Shown one piece after another: positions 21,691-30,198 of a DNA stretch of 64,000 nt. Positions within the stretch are counted from its first letter, which is position 1. Each line of letters begins with the position of its first letter. Source of the stretch: Hyphomicrobiales bacterium (GTDB lineage: Bacteria; Pseudomonadota; Alphaproteobacteria; Rhizobiales; Rhizobiaceae). Location: contig UCJA01000009.1 of NCBI GenBank assembly GCA_900472675.1, positions 544,551 to 608,550 of the forward strand, read 5' to 3'. Below the pieces are notes generated by a model that was given only the letters and a program-made list of their open reading frames with translations, searched no databases and had not been told where the DNA came from. Both the position numbers and the translations under genes were made by a program.

Positions 21691-22338
21691 ATGATGAACG
21701 CAACGTCTTACGCAGCCCGCGCTCGCACAACCGCGGTTCATCCGGTCCCGTCGACCCTGTTTCCCCTGCACAGCACCGTCCCGCTCGTCACCTTCGCCGC
21801 AGGCTGCGAGGTCTATGCGCCGGGGCAGAGGGCGACCTGCCTCTACCGGATCGAATTCGGTGCCGTGCGCCTGCACGGACTGCTCTCGGATGGCCGCCGG
21901 CAGGTGATCGGTTTCTATCTCGCGGGAGAGACCTTCGGCTTCGAGGCAACCGATACCCATAGCTTCTTTGCAGAAGCCGTCGTGGCGACGGGAGCACGGA
22001 CCCACCATCTGGCGGACGGACTTGGAAGCCAGGCCGAGCTCACGGAGCTTGCGCTGCGCGGCATGCTCAGGGCCCAGGAACATGTCCTGGTCATCGGCCG
22101 ACAGACAGCGGTGGAACGGGTTGCCGGCTTCCTGCTGGACATGGCCGAGCGGCAGGGAGGCCTGAAGCATTTCGACCTGCCCATGAGCAGGCTCGACATC
22201 GCCGACTACCTCGGGCTGACCATCGAGACGGTCTCGCGGGTTTTCGCAAAGCTTCGAAGCGCAGGTCTGATCAGGCTCCGCAGCATCCGGTGCATCGAGA
22301 TCGCCGACATCGGCGCCCTGCGCGGCCTCTGCGCCTGA
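21691..22338 (+). CDS. Crp/Fnr-family regulator, FixK-like
   Basis: A 215-residue regulator with an N-terminal cyclic-nucleotide-binding-like beta roll (about 25-120), a dimerisation helix and a C-terminal winged helix. The recognition helix LGLTIETVSRVFAKLRSAGLI has the E-x-x-S-R residues that read TTGA half-sites. The N-terminus lacks the four-cysteine [4Fe-4S] cluster of Fnr, as in FixK. GGGGA precedes tandem ATG codons. It closes a regulatory block fixL-like, fixJ-like, fixT-like, fixK-like, the arrangement of the micro-oxic control circuit in rhizobia. Confidence 0.85.
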   Translation: MMNATSYAARARTTAVHPVPSTLFPLHSTVPLVTFAAGCEVYAPGQRATCLYRIEFGAVRLHGLLSDGRRQVIGFYLAGETFGFEATDTHSFFAEAVVATGARTHHLADGLGSQAELTELALRGMLRAQEHVLVIGRQTAVERVAGFLLDMAERQGGLKHFDLPMSRLDIADYLGLTIETVSRVFAKLRSAGLIRLRSIRCIEIADIGALRGLCA

Positions 22339-22349
22339 GCGCCGGCATC

Positions 22350-23090
22350 TCAGGCCCGTCCGTCGATACCGCCGATCACCCGGCACATATCCCGCACGAT
22401 GTCGCTGCTGGTATCGTATGACTGTGCGGGCTGGAAGCCGAAGGCAATGGCCCGCGCGTCGGTGCCGGCAATCGGCGCCCGGCAGGAACTGTGCACCTCG
22501 GATGCCCCCGTCTGCCGCAGCACCCGCTCCACGTTGGACGGCTTGATCCCGCTTCCCGGCATGATCGACACCCGATCTCCTGCGCGCGCGACAAGCTCCT
22601 GCAGCAGGTAGAGCCCGTCAAGGGCGCTGGGTTGCAGCCCTGAGGTCAGCACCCTCTCCACCTGAAGCCCGATTGCCTGCTCGAGTGCCTCCACCGGATC
22701 CGGCACCAGATCGAAGGCACGATGCAGCGTCACGCCGAGCGCATGGGCTTGGGCACGCGTCACCAGCCGCTTGAGCAGATCGAGCTCAAGCCGGCTGTCC
22801 TCGCGGTTGGCACCGACGACCACGCCCGCCAGGCCCGCCTCCCCGACCGCATCGATGTCACCCATCATGACGGCCTCGTCATCGTGGCCGTAGACAAAAT
22901 CCCCGGCCCGCGGACGGATCATCGCATAGACGGGCACCGGCACGCTTGCGGCCAGCGCCATCAACCCCGGAGATGGCGTGAGCCCTCCGACCGTCAGGCT
23001 GGCACAGAGTTCGATCCGCCCGGCCCCGCCCGCGATGGCGGCTCTGAGACCCTCGGCGCTATCCACGCAAACCTCCAGCACGACCGGCAA
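22350..23090 (-). CDS. cutC: CutC family protein
   Basis: A 246-residue TIM-barrel protein of the CutC family (named for copper homeostasis; biochemical role unsettled). Family motifs are seen: LEVCVDSAEG at the start, AGRIELCASLTVGGLTPS, MIRPRAGDFVY, TLHRAFD and the C-terminal EVHSSCRAP. I chose the TTG at 23090 because AAGGAGG lies seven bases upstream and the family begins right at this point; a longer frame starting at 23156 overlaps the upstream gene. It begins one base after the ROK kinase stop, so it is coupled to the sugar-kinase/ABC operon. Confidence 0.88.
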   Translation of the reverse strand: MPVVLEVCVDSAEGLRAAIAGGAGRIELCASLTVGGLTPSPGLMALAASVPVPVYAMIRPRAGDFVYGHDDEAVMMGDIDAVGEAGLAGVVVGANREDSRLELDLLKRLVTRAQAHALGVTLHRAFDLVPDPVEALEQAIGLQVERVLTSGLQPSALDGLYLLQELVARAGDRVSIMPGSGIKPSNVERVLRQTGASEVHSSCRAPIAGTDARAIAFGFQPAQSYDTSSDIVRDMCRVIGGIDGRA

Positions 23091-23091
23091 A

Positions 23092-24072
23092 TCAGCCTCC
23101 TTCGCCCGCAAGGGCTCTTTGGTGGCCGAGCACCGCAGCACCCACCAGCCCGCCATCCTCCTGCCGCGCCGCCGGCACGACCAGGGGGCTGTCGAAGCGG
23201 TTGAGGATCCGCTTGCGCACCGCCCGGTCGAGCGCTTCGATGAGCGGCGTCACGGAGGCCAGTCCCCCGCCCACCGGCACGATGGAGGCGCCCGTCACGT
23301 TGACGGTAAGCGCCAGCGGATCGGCGACCAGTTCCAGGTAGGCAGCGACCGTGAGCCTCGCTCCGTCGTCGCCGGCCTGCCATTGATCGAGAATGTCGTG
23401 GCTAGTCTCTGATCGACCGTGCAGGAACCCGTGCAGCCGCTCGATGCCGCGCGCGCCGCCAATCGTATCGACGCATCCGGATTGGCCACAACCGCAGGAA
23501 AACCGCGGGATGTGAAGGGTCTTGCCCTCGATCTCGACACTCGTGTTGAGGATGGGCCCGTGGCCCCACTCGCCCGTGACGCCACCCGCGCCGCGCACCA
23601 GGTGCCCATCGATCGCAAGCCCTCCCCCGATGCCGGTGCCCATGACCGCGCAGAAGACGACAGGGTGCCCCCGTCCGGCACCTTCGTTGGCTTCCGCGAG
23701 CGTCAGGCAGTCCGCATCGTTGGCGGCAACGACCGGGCGCCCCAGCAAGGCCGATAGATCAAGAGCGATGCGTCGGCCGGTGATGCAGGGAATATTGGCG
23801 GAGGTGGCAACGCCGGTCCGCGGGTCGACCAGTCCGGCGATCGAGAGAGCCAGGGGGGCCGCAATCGGTGCGGAGGCACGATGCCGATCCAGAAGCGCCG
23901 AGATCGAGCCCGCGAAAACGTCCCAGTCGTCCGCAGGCGTGTCGATCCGCTCCAGCGGCACGAGGGCTCCAGGCGCCGGCGACACCGCGAACTTCATGAA
24001 CGACCCGCCGATATCGATGCAAAAGACAGGACCACCGCCGTTCGTGATTGTAGGCTCGACATGGCCTGTCAT
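23092..24072 (-). CDS. ROK-family sugar kinase
   Basis: A 326-residue ROK kinase without an N-terminal helix-turn-helix. It shows the ATP-binding FCIDIGGSFMKFAV, catalytic-Asp segment VAANDADCLTLAEA, VMGTGIGGGLAIDG, GEWGHGPI and the ROK zinc motif CGCGQSGCVDT. ROK kinases phosphorylate hexoses or N-acetylated amino sugars such as ManNAc and GlcNAc. Its ATG overlaps the stop of the upstream permease gene (ATGA), so it belongs to the peptide-type importer operon, and it may act on a sugar released from the imported compound. Confidence 0.88.
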   Translation of the reverse strand: MTGHVEPTITNGGGPVFCIDIGGSFMKFAVSPAPGALVPLERIDTPADDWDVFAGSISALLDRHRASAPIAAPLALSIAGLVDPRTGVATSANIPCITGRRIALDLSALLGRPVVAANDADCLTLAEANEGAGRGHPVVFCAVMGTGIGGGLAIDGHLVRGAGGVTGEWGHGPILNTSVEIEGKTLHIPRFSCGCGQSGCVDTIGGARGIERLHGFLHGRSETSHDILDQWQAGDDGARLTVAAYLELVADPLALTVNVTGASIVPVGGGLASVTPLIEALDRAVRKRILNRFDSPLVVPAARQEDGGLVGAAVLGHQRALAGEGG

Positions 24073-24938
24073 TTGCGCGGATCCAAGAGGTCGCGCAGCC
24101 CGTCGCCGAGAATGTTGAATCCCAGCACGGTGATCATGATGGCAAGACCGGGAAACAGCGACATCCAGATGTTGAGGCCGAGATAGTTGCGCCCGTCGCT
24201 CATCATAGCGCCCCATTCGGGAAGTGGCGGCTGGGCGCCCAAGCCGAGAAAGGACAGGCTCGCGGCCGACAGAATCACGGTCCCTGCCGTTAGCGTCGAC
24301 TGCACGATGATCGGCGCGATCGCGTTGCGCAGGATATAGTGGGTCATGATTCGGCGGCTGGAAATGCCGAGCGAGATCGCCGCTTCCACATAGTCCATGG
24401 TTTTCAGCCCGAGCGTGAGGTTGCGGCTGAGCCGCGCATAGACCGGCACTGAGAAGATGGCAATCGCGATCATCAGGTTGGCAAGGCTGGTGCCGAGTAC
24501 GCTGACGATTAGGATGGCAAGCACGATGTCCGGGAAGGCAAACAGGATGTCCATCGCCCACATGATGCCCTGGTCGATGTAGCGGCCGCTCATGCCGGCG
24601 AGGATCCCGAGCGGAACGCCGACGATCATCGCGAGACCGACGCTCAGCACCACCTCGAGAAGCGAGATCCGCGCCCCGTGCACGACGCGCGAGAAGATGT
24701 CACGGCCATTGTCGTCTGTGCCGAAGGGATGCGCCCAAGAGGGCGGCTCCATCGTGGCGATCAGATCCTGGGCGTAAGGGTCGACCGGCGCGATCAGCGG
24801 CGCAAACAGCGCGGCGAGCACGATCACGGCGACCAGCAGACCGCCGAGCGCGACGCTGCGGTGCCGGCCGAGCCAGCGGAGAGCCGTGACCGGCCTGGAC
24901 CGGCGACGCGGGGTGAAATCGGTTTGAGACGTTGCCAT
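24069..24938 (-). CDS. Peptide-type ABC transporter permease (DppC-like)
   Basis: A 289-residue inner-membrane permease. A single N-terminal helix is followed by the typical PHPFGTD-like segment (WAHPFGTDDNGRDIFSRVV, about 68-86), then five helices and the EAA loop YVEAAISLGISSRRIMTHYI near 195. The final NILGDGLRDLLDPR is the DppC/OppC signature. Its start shares TGATG with the stop of the upstream DppB-like gene. Together they form the membrane channel of a peptide/opine/nickel-class importer. Confidence 0.9.
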   Translation of the reverse strand: MATSQTDFTPRRRSRPVTALRWLGRHRSVALGGLLVAVIVLAALFAPLIAPVDPYAQDLIATMEPPSWAHPFGTDDNGRDIFSRVVHGARISLLEVVLSVGLAMIVGVPLGILAGMSGRYIDQGIMWAMDILFAFPDIVLAILIVSVLGTSLANLMIAIAIFSVPVYARLSRNLTLGLKTMDYVEAAISLGISSRRIMTHYILRNAIAPIIVQSTLTAGTVILSAASLSFLGLGAQPPLPEWGAMMSDGRNYLGLNIWMSLFPGLAIMITVLGFNILGDGLRDLLDPRK

Positions 24939-25858
24939 CAGTCCAGCCTTATCCGGGGGTTGACGACAGCGATCAACAACTCGGCGAAGAAGTTCATCAG
25001 GACGACACCGGTCACCGCAACAAGGGTCACGCCCTGGATCACCGGATAGTCGCGGTAGCGCACCGCATCGACGAGAAAGCGGCCGAGGCCCGGCCAGTTG
25101 AACACCGATTCCGTGACCACCGCGCCGCCGATCAGGCTGCCGAAGTTGAGGCCGACGATCGTGATGATGGGGATCAGCGCATTGCGCAGCGCGTGGTTCC
25201 AGTAGATCTGCGCCGGCGTTACCCCCTTGGCATAGGCGGTGCGGATAAAATCCTGGTTCATCACCTCGATCATGCTGGAGCGGGTCATACGCGCGATCAC
25301 CGCGGTCGGGAGTACCGCGAGCGTCACGGATGGCATGATGAAGCTTTTCCACGACGTGGCGCCAAGCAGCGGCAGCCAGCCGAGCTGCACCGAAAAAGTG
25401 TTCATGGCCATCAGCGCGAGCCAGAAGTTGGCAACCGATGCGCCCATGATAGCCAGGATCATGACAGCTTGGTCTGGCCAGCCGTGGCGATAGATGGCAG
25501 CGATCATGCCGGCCGGAACGCCGATCCCAATCGCGATCAGATAGGCGGTCAGCGCAAGGCCGATTGTGAACGGAAGGCGTTCGCCGATCTCGCTCACCAC
25601 GGGCAGCTTCGACTTGATCGAGGTCCCGAGGTCACCCCTCAGAGCATCGAGCGCAAAGCTTCCGTATTGCGCCGGCAGGCTGCGGTCGAGACCGAGCCGG
25701 GTGGTCATGTTGTCGACCGCCTCCTGCGTCGCCTCCGGCCCCGCCATCAGCCGCGCCGGATCACCCGGCAGCGCCCGGATGGCAACGAACACCAGCAGCG
25801 ACACGCCGATCAGGATCAGCGGCAGGGACAGGAGTTTCTTGGCGATATAGGCTTTCAT
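24938..25858 (-). CDS. Peptide-type ABC transporter permease (DppB-like)
   Basis: A 306-residue permease with the DppB landmarks: a first helix with ALPGDPA immediately after it, LGLDRSLPAQYGSFALDALRGDLG near 60-85, an EAA loop FIRTAYAKGVTPAQIYWNHALRNA near 210, and a C-terminal NFFAELLIAVVNPRIR. I chose the ATG at 25858 as the first membrane helix begins there; an alternative start ten codons upstream adds a charged stretch without support. The next gene upstream is the matching binding protein. No ATPase gene accompanies these subunits in the window. Confidence 0.9.
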   Translation of the reverse strand: MKAYIAKKLLSLPLILIGVSLLVFVAIRALPGDPARLMAGPEATQEAVDNMTTRLGLDRSLPAQYGSFALDALRGDLGTSIKSKLPVVSEIGERLPFTIGLALTAYLIAIGIGVPAGMIAAIYRHGWPDQAVMILAIMGASVANFWLALMAMNTFSVQLGWLPLLGATSWKSFIMPSVTLAVLPTAVIARMTRSSMIEVMNQDFIRTAYAKGVTPAQIYWNHALRNALIPIITIVGLNFGSLIGGAVVTESVFNWPGLGRFLVDAVRYRDYPVIQGVTLVAVTGVVLMNFFAELLIAVVNPRIRLD

Positions 25859-25928
25859 GATGCCCCGGGCATGCTGTTCCAGATGCAAGCGATGGGCGGC
25901 AGCGATGCGCGCCGCCCATCCTGCCTTC

Positions 25929-27467
25929 TTACTGCTTCTTGGCTTCCTTCACCACGACCTGGCCGCCCGGGATGACCCAGACCCCTTGCACATTGGCGCG
26001 GGTCGCAAACAGGTCCTGCTTGGTGAACAGCAGCACGTGCGGAGCCTGCTCGTTGACCTCCTTCTGCGCCTCGCCATAGATCGCGTTGCGGGCCGGCTCA
26101 TCGAGTGTCGAAGCCGCCTTGTCCACCAAGCCATCGAGCTTCGGATCGGAGAAGAAGCCGAGGTTGGCGCCGGCGGGCGAAGCGCTCTTCGAGTAGTAGA
26201 GCGGGCGGAACTGGAGGTCGGCACCGTTGACGCCGGACGACCAGGAGGCGATTGCCGAACCGATGCCGTCCTTCTCCTTGCCGGCCGGATCGAGGAAGGC
26301 CGCCTTCGACCAGACGCCGCTTTCCATCCGGCGCACGTCGAGCTTGACGCCGGCCTTCGCCCACATGGCCTGCAGCAGTTCGCCCATACGGGCTTCCTGC
26401 TCCTGCACGATCGTGGACATGGCAAAGCCGTCCGGGTAACCGGCTTCCTTCAGCAACTGCTTGGCCTTCTCGATGTCATAGGTGTAGGGCGAAAGCGACT
26501 TGTCGTAGCCGGGCGTCACCGGTGCAAGCGGCGAATTCGCCGGCGTCGCAAAGCCTTGCATGAACGCCTTGACGATGCCCGCCCGGTCGGTGGCGTAGTT
26601 CAGCGCCTGCCGCACGCGCACGTCGTCGAGCGGCTTCATCTTGGTGTTGAGCGACACCCAGAACACCGCCGAACCATCGGTGGTCGACAGCTTCATTTCC
26701 GGATTGGCCTTGATCTGCTGGGCGAACGCCGATGGGAAGGGGTTGATCACATCTGCATCACCCGTCTGCAGCGCCATGTTCATGACGGAGGTCTCGGCGG
26801 TCCAGATCCACTTGATCGCGTCTTCGCCCTTGGGCGCACCGCCCCACCACTCGGTGTTCTTGGCCTCCAGCACGTATTCGCCGGACTTGTATTCGGCAAG
26901 CTTGTAGGGGCCGGTCCCCACCGCCTTGGAACCGATGGTGCCGGCGGCATCGGCCGTCGGGCTTACCATCAGGCAGGGCCCGGTGCTGAGAAGCGCCAGG
27001 AAGGCCGGGTACTGGGTCTTCAGCTTGAACTGCACTGTTCCCGCATCGACAGCCGTGACGCTCTCGAGAAACGTGCGAAGCCGTCCGCTCGCTGCAAGTC
27101 CGCGCTTGGTATCAAGGTGCCGGTTGAAGTTCTTGACCACCGCTTCTGCATCGAACGGCGTGCCGTCATGGAATTTGACACCTTGGCGCAGCTTGAAGGT
27201 CCAGACGAGACCGGACGGGTCCGACGACCATTCGGTCGCCAGCGCCGGCTTCAGGGAAAGGTCGGGGTCGCGCTTGACCAGCCCCTCGTACATCGGGTCG
27301 AGCAGCGCCGCCGTATAGGTCGCGGTCTGGTCGCCCGGATCCATCGAGCGTGGCGCCTCGCTTTGCATCACATTGAGGGTCGCGGCTCCTGCGCCAAGCG
27401 GAAAGGCCAGCGAGCCAGCCAGTGCCGATGCCAGCAACCAGCGGGAATTCGTCATTGAAATCGTCAT
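25929..27467 (-). CDS. Peptide-type ABC transporter substrate-binding protein (family 5)
   Basis: A 512-residue exported receptor with a signal peptide ending near AGA-A at about residue 29. Family 5 features include LNVMQSEAPRSMDPGDQTATYT, the LVWTFKLRQGVKFHDGTPFDAE block near 85-105, VGTGPYKLAEYKSGEYV near 180 and RQALNYATDRAGIVKA near 280. AAGGGTG precedes the ATG. It is the first gene of the minus-strand operon (binding protein, DppB, DppC, ROK kinase, CutC), divergent from a ROK regulator. Ligands of this family are peptides, opines, glycosides or metals; this one is not identified. Confidence 0.9.
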   Translation of the reverse strand: MTISMTNSRWLLASALAGSLAFPLGAGAATLNVMQSEAPRSMDPGDQTATYTAALLDPMYEGLVKRDPDLSLKPALATEWSSDPSGLVWTFKLRQGVKFHDGTPFDAEAVVKNFNRHLDTKRGLAASGRLRTFLESVTAVDAGTVQFKLKTQYPAFLALLSTGPCLMVSPTADAAGTIGSKAVGTGPYKLAEYKSGEYVLEAKNTEWWGGAPKGEDAIKWIWTAETSVMNMALQTGDADVINPFPSAFAQQIKANPEMKLSTTDGSAVFWVSLNTKMKPLDDVRVRQALNYATDRAGIVKAFMQGFATPANSPLAPVTPGYDKSLSPYTYDIEKAKQLLKEAGYPDGFAMSTIVQEQEARMGELLQAMWAKAGVKLDVRRMESGVWSKAAFLDPAGKEKDGIGSAIASWSSGVNGADLQFRPLYYSKSASPAGANLGFFSDPKLDGLVDKAASTLDEPARNAIYGEAQKEVNEQAPHVLLFTKQDLFATRANVQGVWVIPGGQVVVKEAKKQ

Positions 27468-27546
27468 GATGTTCACCCTTGTTTCGTGGAAACTGACGCC
27501 GTTGCCCGGCGCTTCGATCATTTTTATAATTTAATGACGTTGATTT

Positions 27547-27561
27547 GTTCATTTCCTGAAC
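27547..27561. promoter_or_regulatory. Inverted repeat, candidate operator in the divergent ROK-regulator region
   Basis: GTTCA-N5-TGAAC lies between the divergent binding-protein operon and ROK regulator gene, in an AT-rich stretch. It is the only clear dyad there, but the arms are short. Confidence 0.35.
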
Positions 27562-27598
27562 TTAGTGTCAACCCTGTCCTCAACCACACGCGCCAAAC

Positions 27599-28732
27599 AT
27601 GCTCACCCCCAGCCAGCGCCAACTTCTCCGCATCATCAGCGAGTCCGGTCCACTCAGCCGGACCGAGATGGCGCAGATGCTTGGCCTCAGCAAAGCGGCG
27701 ATGAGCGGGCTTGCCCGCGATCTCATCGACCTGGGCATGCTGCACGAGACGGACACGGTTTACGGCCAGGGCCGGCCATCCGTACGGCTCGACCTCTATC
27801 CGGAATGCGCCTTCTTCATCGGCGTCTCGCTTCTGGAAGAGCCGGCGCCGATGATCCTCAGCGACCTCAACGGAAAGATCATCGCGCGGGGATCCATTCC
27901 CCTGTCGCGCGATCCGGCCGTCGTTGCCGAAGCGATCGCCCAGGCGCTGCCGGATCTTCTCGACAGCCACCCGGATGCGCGCGAAAAACTGGCCGGTATC
28001 GGCATCGCCCTCTCCGGCTTCGTCGACGAGACCCAGGCCAATTGCGTGCAGTCGACTCTGCTGAACTGGCAGGACGTGCCGCTTGCCCGGATCGTGCAGG
28101 AGCGCTGCGGCATCGAAACCTTCATCGAGAATGACGCCAAGGCCGTCGCGGTCAGCGAAAAGCTGTTCGGCAGTGCCCGCGACATCCAGAACTTCAGCGT
28201 CGTGACGCTAGGCGACGGCATCGGCTGCGCCCACTTCATCGACGGCAAGCTCTACCGCGGCAACCATGGCGGCGCCGGCGAAATCGCCCATTGCACCATC
28301 GAACCGGGCGGCTCACCCTGCCGCTGCGGCAAGCGCGGCTGCCTCGATACGGTCGCTTCCATGAAGGCGGTGCGGGAAATGGCCCGGGCCGAAGGCTTCT
28401 CCTGCGACACTCTGGTCGAACTCGAAACCGAGGCTTCCAAGGGAAATGCCGCGGCGATCCGCATCCTGCATCGCGCCGGCTCCGCACTCGGCCTTGCCAT
28501 TGCCAACCTCATCCAGATGAACGACCCCGGCCTGATCCTGATCACCCATGTGGAGGGCTCGTTCGACGGCCTTTTCGGGACGGTCCTGAAGCAGGCGGTC
28601 GAGGCCAATGTGCTGCCACGCTATGCCGGCCAGACACCCGTCCGCGTCAAGCGCGTCGATGGCGACATCTGGGCCCGCGGCGCAGCCAGCATCGCAGCGC
28701 ATAAGTTTTTGATCGGCCCTCACACGAACTGA
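27599..28732 (+). CDS. ROK-family transcriptional regulator
   Basis: A 377-residue NagC/XylR-type regulator. The N-terminal winged helix (LRIISESGPLSRTEMAQMLG and LSKAAMSGLARDL) occupies about residues 8-60. The ROK domain follows, with FIENDAKAVAV, VTLGDGIGCAHFIDGKL, GGAGEIAHCTI and the zinc motif CRCGKRGCLDT near 240. It diverges from the peptide-type importer operon and is followed after 10 bp by the M81 hydrolase gene, so it most likely senses a sugar product and controls both directions. Confidence 0.9.
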   Translation: MLTPSQRQLLRIISESGPLSRTEMAQMLGLSKAAMSGLARDLIDLGMLHETDTVYGQGRPSVRLDLYPECAFFIGVSLLEEPAPMILSDLNGKIIARGSIPLSRDPAVVAEAIAQALPDLLDSHPDAREKLAGIGIALSGFVDETQANCVQSTLLNWQDVPLARIVQERCGIETFIENDAKAVAVSEKLFGSARDIQNFSVVTLGDGIGCAHFIDGKLYRGNHGGAGEIAHCTIEPGGSPCRCGKRGCLDTVASMKAVREMARAEGFSCDTLVELETEASKGNAAAIRILHRAGSALGLAIANLIQMNDPGLILITHVEGSFDGLFGTVLKQAVEANVLPRYAGQTPVRVKRVDGDIWARGAASIAAHKFLIGPHTN

Positions 28733-28742
28733 AGGATATTCC

Positions 28743-30185
28743 ATGCGTATTGCTGTCGGCGGCATCCATATCGAATGCAGTACCTACAATCCGGTCCTGA
28801 ACGAAGAGAAGGACTTCCGCGTCGTGCGCGGCGATGCCCTGACGGCAGCACCCTATTTCGCCTTCCTGAAGGATTACGACGCCACCTTCCTGCCGACGAT
28901 CCATGCCCGCGCCATCGCTGGTGGCCCTGTCGCCCGCTCCACCTACGAGCGCTTCAAGGGCGAGTTCCTCGATCGCCTGAAGCCTCTCCTGCCGCTCGAT
29001 GGTCTCTACCTCGCTATGCACGGCGCCATGTACGTGCAGGGGCTCGAGGATGCCGAGGGCGACTGGATCGCCGCCGCCCGTGACCTCGTAGGCCCCGATT
29101 GCGTGCTGTCCGCCAGCTACGACCTGCACGGCAACGTCAGCCAGCGCATCATCGACGCGCTCGACATGTACTCGACCTATCGCACGGCACCCCACATCGA
29201 CGTCGAGGAGACCATGCGTCGCGCCGTCAAGATGCTGGTCGAGAGCCTGAAAACCGGCGTCCGGCCGCTGCTCGTCTGGGCACCCATTCCCGTCGTCCTA
29301 CCCGGTGAGCGCACCAGCACAGTCGATGAGCCGGCAAAGAGCCTCTACGCCATGCTGCCGGGGATCGACGCAATGGACGGCGTCTGGGACGCGTCGCTGA
29401 TGGTCGGCTACGTCTGGGCCGATGAGCCGCGGGCGACCGCCGCCGCGATCCTGACCGGCACCGACCGGGCCGTCCTAGAACACCAGGCAAAGCGCCTGGC
29501 ACAGGCCTATTGGGACGCCCGCGAAAAGTTTGTCTTCGGATCCGAGACCGGCTCCGTCGATGAATGCGTGGCGAAGGCAATTGCCAGCCGCAGCCATCCC
29601 GTGGTCCTAGCCGAATCGGGCGACAACCCGACCGGCGGCGGCGTCGGGGACCGGGCCGACGTTCTGGCTGAACTCCTTGCAAAGAAGGCCACAGGCGTCA
29701 TTTTCGCCGGCATCACCGACAAGCAGGCGACCGATGCCTGCTATACGGCGGGAACGAGCGCGGAACTGGAACTCGTGGTCGGCGCCTCGCTCGACACCCA
29801 TGGCAGCAAGCCGGTGAAGGTTCGCGCAAAGGTGCAGTTCCTGCACGACACGGCCGATCTTGCCGATCGCCAGGCCGTTGTGGTGATCGATGGCGTCGAA
29901 CTGGTCCTGGCGGCCAAGCGCCGCCCCTATCACAACATCGCGGACTTCACCCGGCTCGGCATCGACCCGCATGCGGCAAAGATCATTGTCGTGAAATCCG
30001 GCTACCTGTCACCGGAGCTCGCGCCGATCGCCAATCCGAGCCTGATGGCGCTCTCGCCGGGCGTCGTGGACCAGTTCGTCGAGCGCCTGGACCGCCACCG
30101 CAAGGCGCGACCCACTTACCCTTTCGACAAGGATTTCGCCTACCAGCCGGAGGTCTTTCTGTCGGCGCGCTCCATCAGTCGCTGA
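28743..30185 (+). CDS. M81-family metallohydrolase (microcystinase C/MlrC-like)
   Basis: A 480-residue protein of the MlrC family. The N-terminal IHIECSTYNP contains the family Glu (11). Asp127 and His129 in YDLHGN, and His151 in APHIDVEETMRR, reproduce the D-x-H plus 22-residue-later His spacing of the zinc site in MlrC. The C-terminal half has NPTGGGVGDRADV near 300. Characterised members cleave amide bonds in linearised microcystin, but most homologues lie in catabolic operons with peptide-type transporters, as here, and their substrates are unknown. It forms an operon with the ROK regulator. Confidence 0.88.
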   Translation: MRIAVGGIHIECSTYNPVLNEEKDFRVVRGDALTAAPYFAFLKDYDATFLPTIHARAIAGGPVARSTYERFKGEFLDRLKPLLPLDGLYLAMHGAMYVQGLEDAEGDWIAAARDLVGPDCVLSASYDLHGNVSQRIIDALDMYSTYRTAPHIDVEETMRRAVKMLVESLKTGVRPLLVWAPIPVVLPGERTSTVDEPAKSLYAMLPGIDAMDGVWDASLMVGYVWADEPRATAAAILTGTDRAVLEHQAKRLAQAYWDAREKFVFGSETGSVDECVAKAIASRSHPVVLAESGDNPTGGGVGDRADVLAELLAKKATGVIFAGITDKQATDACYTAGTSAELELVVGASLDTHGSKPVKVRAKVQFLHDTADLADRQAVVVIDGVELVLAAKRRPYHNIADFTRLGIDPHAAKIIVVKSGYLSPELAPIANPSLMALSPGVVDQFVERLDRHRKARPTYPFDKDFAYQPEVFLSARSISR

Positions 30186-30198
30186 GCAGCCTAAAGGC

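Noticed and set aside
23092..24561. 489-codon reading of the ROK kinase frame
   Set aside because: The first 163 codons are a shadow of the DppC-like permease. The kinase homology starts right after the ATG at 24072, which overlaps the permease stop.
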